Assembly: GCA_046155815.1 (NCBI GenBank)
Contig: JBJXFY010000422.1
Span: forward strand, 1 to 37,423
From: JBJXFY01 sp046155815
Lineage (GTDB): Bacteria > Verrucomicrobiota > Verrucomicrobiia > Limisphaerales > CAIMTB01
Reading direction: 5' to 3'
DNA: 37,423 nt
Of this stretch, positions 35,616 to 37,423 are shown one piece after another. A model generated the notes under the pieces. That model was not told the origin of the DNA. It worked only from the letters and a program-made list of their open reading frames with translations, and searched no databases. The stretch's first letter is position 1. Each line of letters opens with the position of its first letter. A program made the position numbers and the translations under genes.

Positions 35616-37025
35616 TCAGGATACGCCGTGGTAGCCTTCCTCGCCGTGCTCGGCGAGGTCGAGGCCGGCGGTCTCGACATCAGGATCGGGTCGGAGGCCG
35701 ATGGTGGCCTTCACGATGAACGCGATGATGGCCGTGGCCACGACGGAGAGGATGATCGTCACGACGATGGCCTTGATCTGCGCCACCACGAGGCCCTCCT
35801 TCACGCCGCCGACGACGGAGTTGACACTTTCGTTTGCCAAGATGCCGGTGAGAAGCGCGCCCAGCGTGCCGCCGACACCGTGGATGCCGAAGGTGTCGAG
35901 CGCATCGTCATAGCCGAACATCTTCTTGAGGTACGAGCAGGCGAGGTAGGGCACCACGCCGGCGAACACGCCCATGATCACAGCACCGGTCGTGGTGACG
36001 AAGCCCGCGGCGGGGGTGATCACGACGAGGCCGGCCACGATGCCCGAACAGAAGCCGAGCACGCTGGGCTTGCCGCGCATCAGCCACTCGCACATCGGCC
36101 ACACGAAGCCCGCGATGGCCGCGGCCATCGTGGTCGTGGCGAACGCGTTCGAGGCGATGGCATCGGCCCCGAGCGCGGAGCCGGCGTTGAAGCCGTACCA
36201 GCCGACCCAGAGCATGCCGGTGCCCACCATGCAGAGCACCATGCTGTGCGGCTGCATGGGTTCCTTGGGGTAGCCCAGTCGCTTGCCGAGGATGATGCAG
36301 AGTACGAGCGCGCTCCAGCCCGAGCTCATGTGGACGACGGTGCCGCCTGCGAAGTCCAGCGCCTTGATGCCGGCGTCCGCGTTGAGCGCGCCGCACATGA
36401 AGCCGTTGGTCGCCCAGACCATGTGGGCGAGCGGGAAGTACACGGCGAACATCCAGATCGCCACGAACAGCAGCACGGCGGAGAACTTCATGCGCTCCGC
36501 GATCGCGCCGATGATCAGCGCCGGCGTGATGATCGCGAAGGTAAGCTGGAACATCGCCCACATGCTGTCGCTGATCCAATGGTAGCCCGCGCCGACCTTG
36601 GCCGGCTCGACGCCCCTGAAGAAGGCGGCAGCAAAGTCACCAACGACGGCTTTGCCGCCGGAGAAGGCCAGTCTGTAGCCGCACAGCCACCAGAGGAAAG
36701 TGACCAGCCCGGCGATGCCCATGCACTGGGCCAGCACCGAGAGCACGTTCTTCCGGCGCACCAGACCGCCGTAGAAGAGCGCGAGGCCGGGGAGCGTCAT
36801 GAACAGAACCAAGGCGGTGCTGACCATCTGCCACGCGTTGTGGCCGGGGCCGGGGCCGGGAACCTTGGAAGCCACGTCCGGCGTCCGCGCGGAGTTGTTC
36901 ATGTAGGCTTCGATGTCGGCGACCCGCTGTTCCAGCGTGGGTTCGGCGGGCGCGGCATCGGCCGCGAAGAGCCGCGGGGCCAGGGCGAGGCCGGCCAGAG
37001 TCAGAAGCACGAAAATTTTCTTCAT
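35616..37025 (-). CDS. amt: Ammonium transporter (Amt family)
   Basis: A membrane channel for ammonium uptake, 469 residues with about 11 membrane helices. It starts with a cleavable signal-like segment (1-21) and an extra periplasmic region of about 40 residues before the first core helix (LVLFMTLPGLALFYGGLV), as in longer Amt proteins. The pore twin histidines are visible in VVHMSSGWSALVL and FGIHGVGGTLGALLTGIL. GWYGFNAGSAL and TTTMAAAIAGFVWP are conserved core helices. The C-terminal tail (TIGLRPDPDVETAGLDLAEH, then GEEGYHG) is the known GlnK contact. It lies 39 bases downstream of the PII gene. In the family this arrangement reflects control of the channel by GlnK according to nitrogen and energy status. 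Confidence 0.96.
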   Translation of the reverse strand: MKKIFVLLTLAGLALAPRLFAADAAPAEPTLEQRVADIEAYMNNSARTPDVASKVPGPGPGHNAWQMVSTALVLFMTLPGLALFYGGLVRRKNVLSVLAQCMGIAGLVTFLWWLCGYRLAFSGGKAVVGDFAAAFFRGVEPAKVGAGYHWISDSMWAMFQLTFAIITPALIIGAIAERMKFSAVLLFVAIWMFAVYFPLAHMVWATNGFMCGALNADAGIKALDFAGGTVVHMSSGWSALVLCIILGKRLGYPKEPMQPHSMVLCMVGTGMLWVGWYGFNAGSALGADAIASNAFATTTMAAAIAGFVWPMCEWLMRGKPSVLGFCSGIVAGLVVITPAAGFVTTTGAVIMGVFAGVVPYLACSYLKKMFGYDDALDTFGIHGVGGTLGALLTGILANESVNSVVGGVKEGLVVAQIKAIVVTIILSVVATAIIAFIVKATIGLRPDPDVETAGLDLAEHGEEGYHGVS

Positions 37026-37064
37026 GGGTTGTTTCGTTCGGAAGGGTTCAGGGGCGGTGGTGTG

Positions 37065-37403
37065 TCAGACGGCGGCCTCGCCCTTTTCGCCGGTGCGGAT
37101 GCGGATGGCCTCCGCGACATCCGTCACGAAGATCTTGCCGTCGCCGATCTTCCCGGTCTTGGCGGCGCCGACGATGGCGTTGATCGCCGCCTCGATCCGG
37201 TCGTCCGGAAGGACCAGTTCCAGCTTGATCTTGGGCAGGAAATCCACGGTGTACTCGCTGCCGCGGTAGATCTCCGTATGGCCCTTCTGACGGCCGAATC
37301 CCTTGACTTCGCTGACGGTCATGCCCTCGATGCTGGCCTCGCTCAGGGCATCCTTCACTTCCTCCAGTTTGAACGGTTTGATGATCGCTTCGATTTTCTT
37401 CAT
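37065..37403 (-). CDS. glnK: PII nitrogen regulatory protein (GlnK type)
   Basis: A 112-residue trimeric signal protein that senses 2-oxoglutarate and ATP/ADP and controls Amt and other nitrogen targets. It begins MKKIEAIIKPFKLEEVKDAL. The T-loop is GHTEIYRGSEYTVDFLPKIK, with Tyr51, the residue uridylylated in many proteobacteria, inside the family signature YRGSEY. The C-terminal signature GKIGDGKIFVTDV is present, and the length is standard. Its place directly before amt favours the GlnK name over GlnB; sequence alone does not separate them. The upstream promoter falls mostly outside the window (20 bases visible). Nothing suggests loss of function. Confidence 0.95.
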   Translation of the reverse strand: MKKIEAIIKPFKLEEVKDALSEASIEGMTVSEVKGFGRQKGHTEIYRGSEYTVDFLPKIKLELVLPDDRIEAAINAIVGAAKTGKIGDGKIFVTDVAEAIRIRTGEKGEAAV

Positions 37404-37423
37404 GATGATGGGTTGCCGGTGCG

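Overview
The window looks like a piece of a chromosome from a Verrucomicrobiota bacterium. It is GC-rich, and recognisable Shine-Dalgarno sequences are almost absent. It carries a PEP-CTERM protein, a secreted protein whose mature start (VYSVNAVGYVNV) I associate with this phylum, and a locus matching the Akkermansia Amuc_1098-1101 cluster. Placement below phylum is a guess. No prophage, insertion sequence, CRISPR array or rRNA was seen. The only RNA gene found is a tRNA-Ser.

Layout. Positions 1-8000 hold mixed housekeeping and envelope genes: a DsbD-type thiol reductase cut by the left edge, a phospholipase D/cardiolipin synthase-type enzyme, tRNA-Ser(GCT), a PPi-type phosphofructokinase, an outer-membrane protein made of two related beta-barrel halves, and a GH88-type unsaturated glucuronyl hydrolase. 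A 0.7 kb spacer follows.

Positions 8474-22338 form one long same-strand block. It opens with a divergent pilMNOPQ-type operon: a PilM-PilN fusion, a PilO-like Amuc_1100 relative, a PilP-like Amuc_1099 relative and a secretin of the Amuc_1098 type. Directly behind the secretin, with gaps of 7-33 bases, come three large secreted proteins: a beta-propeller-like protein, a matrixin-like protein that has lost its zinc site, and a roughly 1000-residue repeat-rich protein. A DUF4136-type lipoprotein ends the block. Two of the secreted proteins share a C-terminal module. This block is the most interesting part of the window. I read it as a pilus- or type II-like envelope machine encoded with its possible surface cargo. 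No pilin, ATPase or prepilin peptidase is present here.

Positions 22486-25473 carry xylulokinase and trigger factor on the minus strand. Positions 25814-27055 carry two small secreted proteins, the second with a PEP-CTERM anchor, closed by a strong terminator. Positions 27573-33278 carry a TonB-dependent receptor and two related di-heme c-type cytochromes, one with several membrane helices and one a lipoprotein. Together they suggest a surface oxidation and uptake module, possibly RoxA-like. The right end has a fused SpmA-SpmB membrane protein, a YdfG-type short-chain dehydrogenase, and a glnK-amt ammonium-uptake operon on the minus strand with its own terminator.

Expression signals. Several genes have a -10-like hexamer 7-8 bases before the start codon, which suggests leaderless transcripts. 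Only trigger factor shows a clear Shine-Dalgarno sequence.
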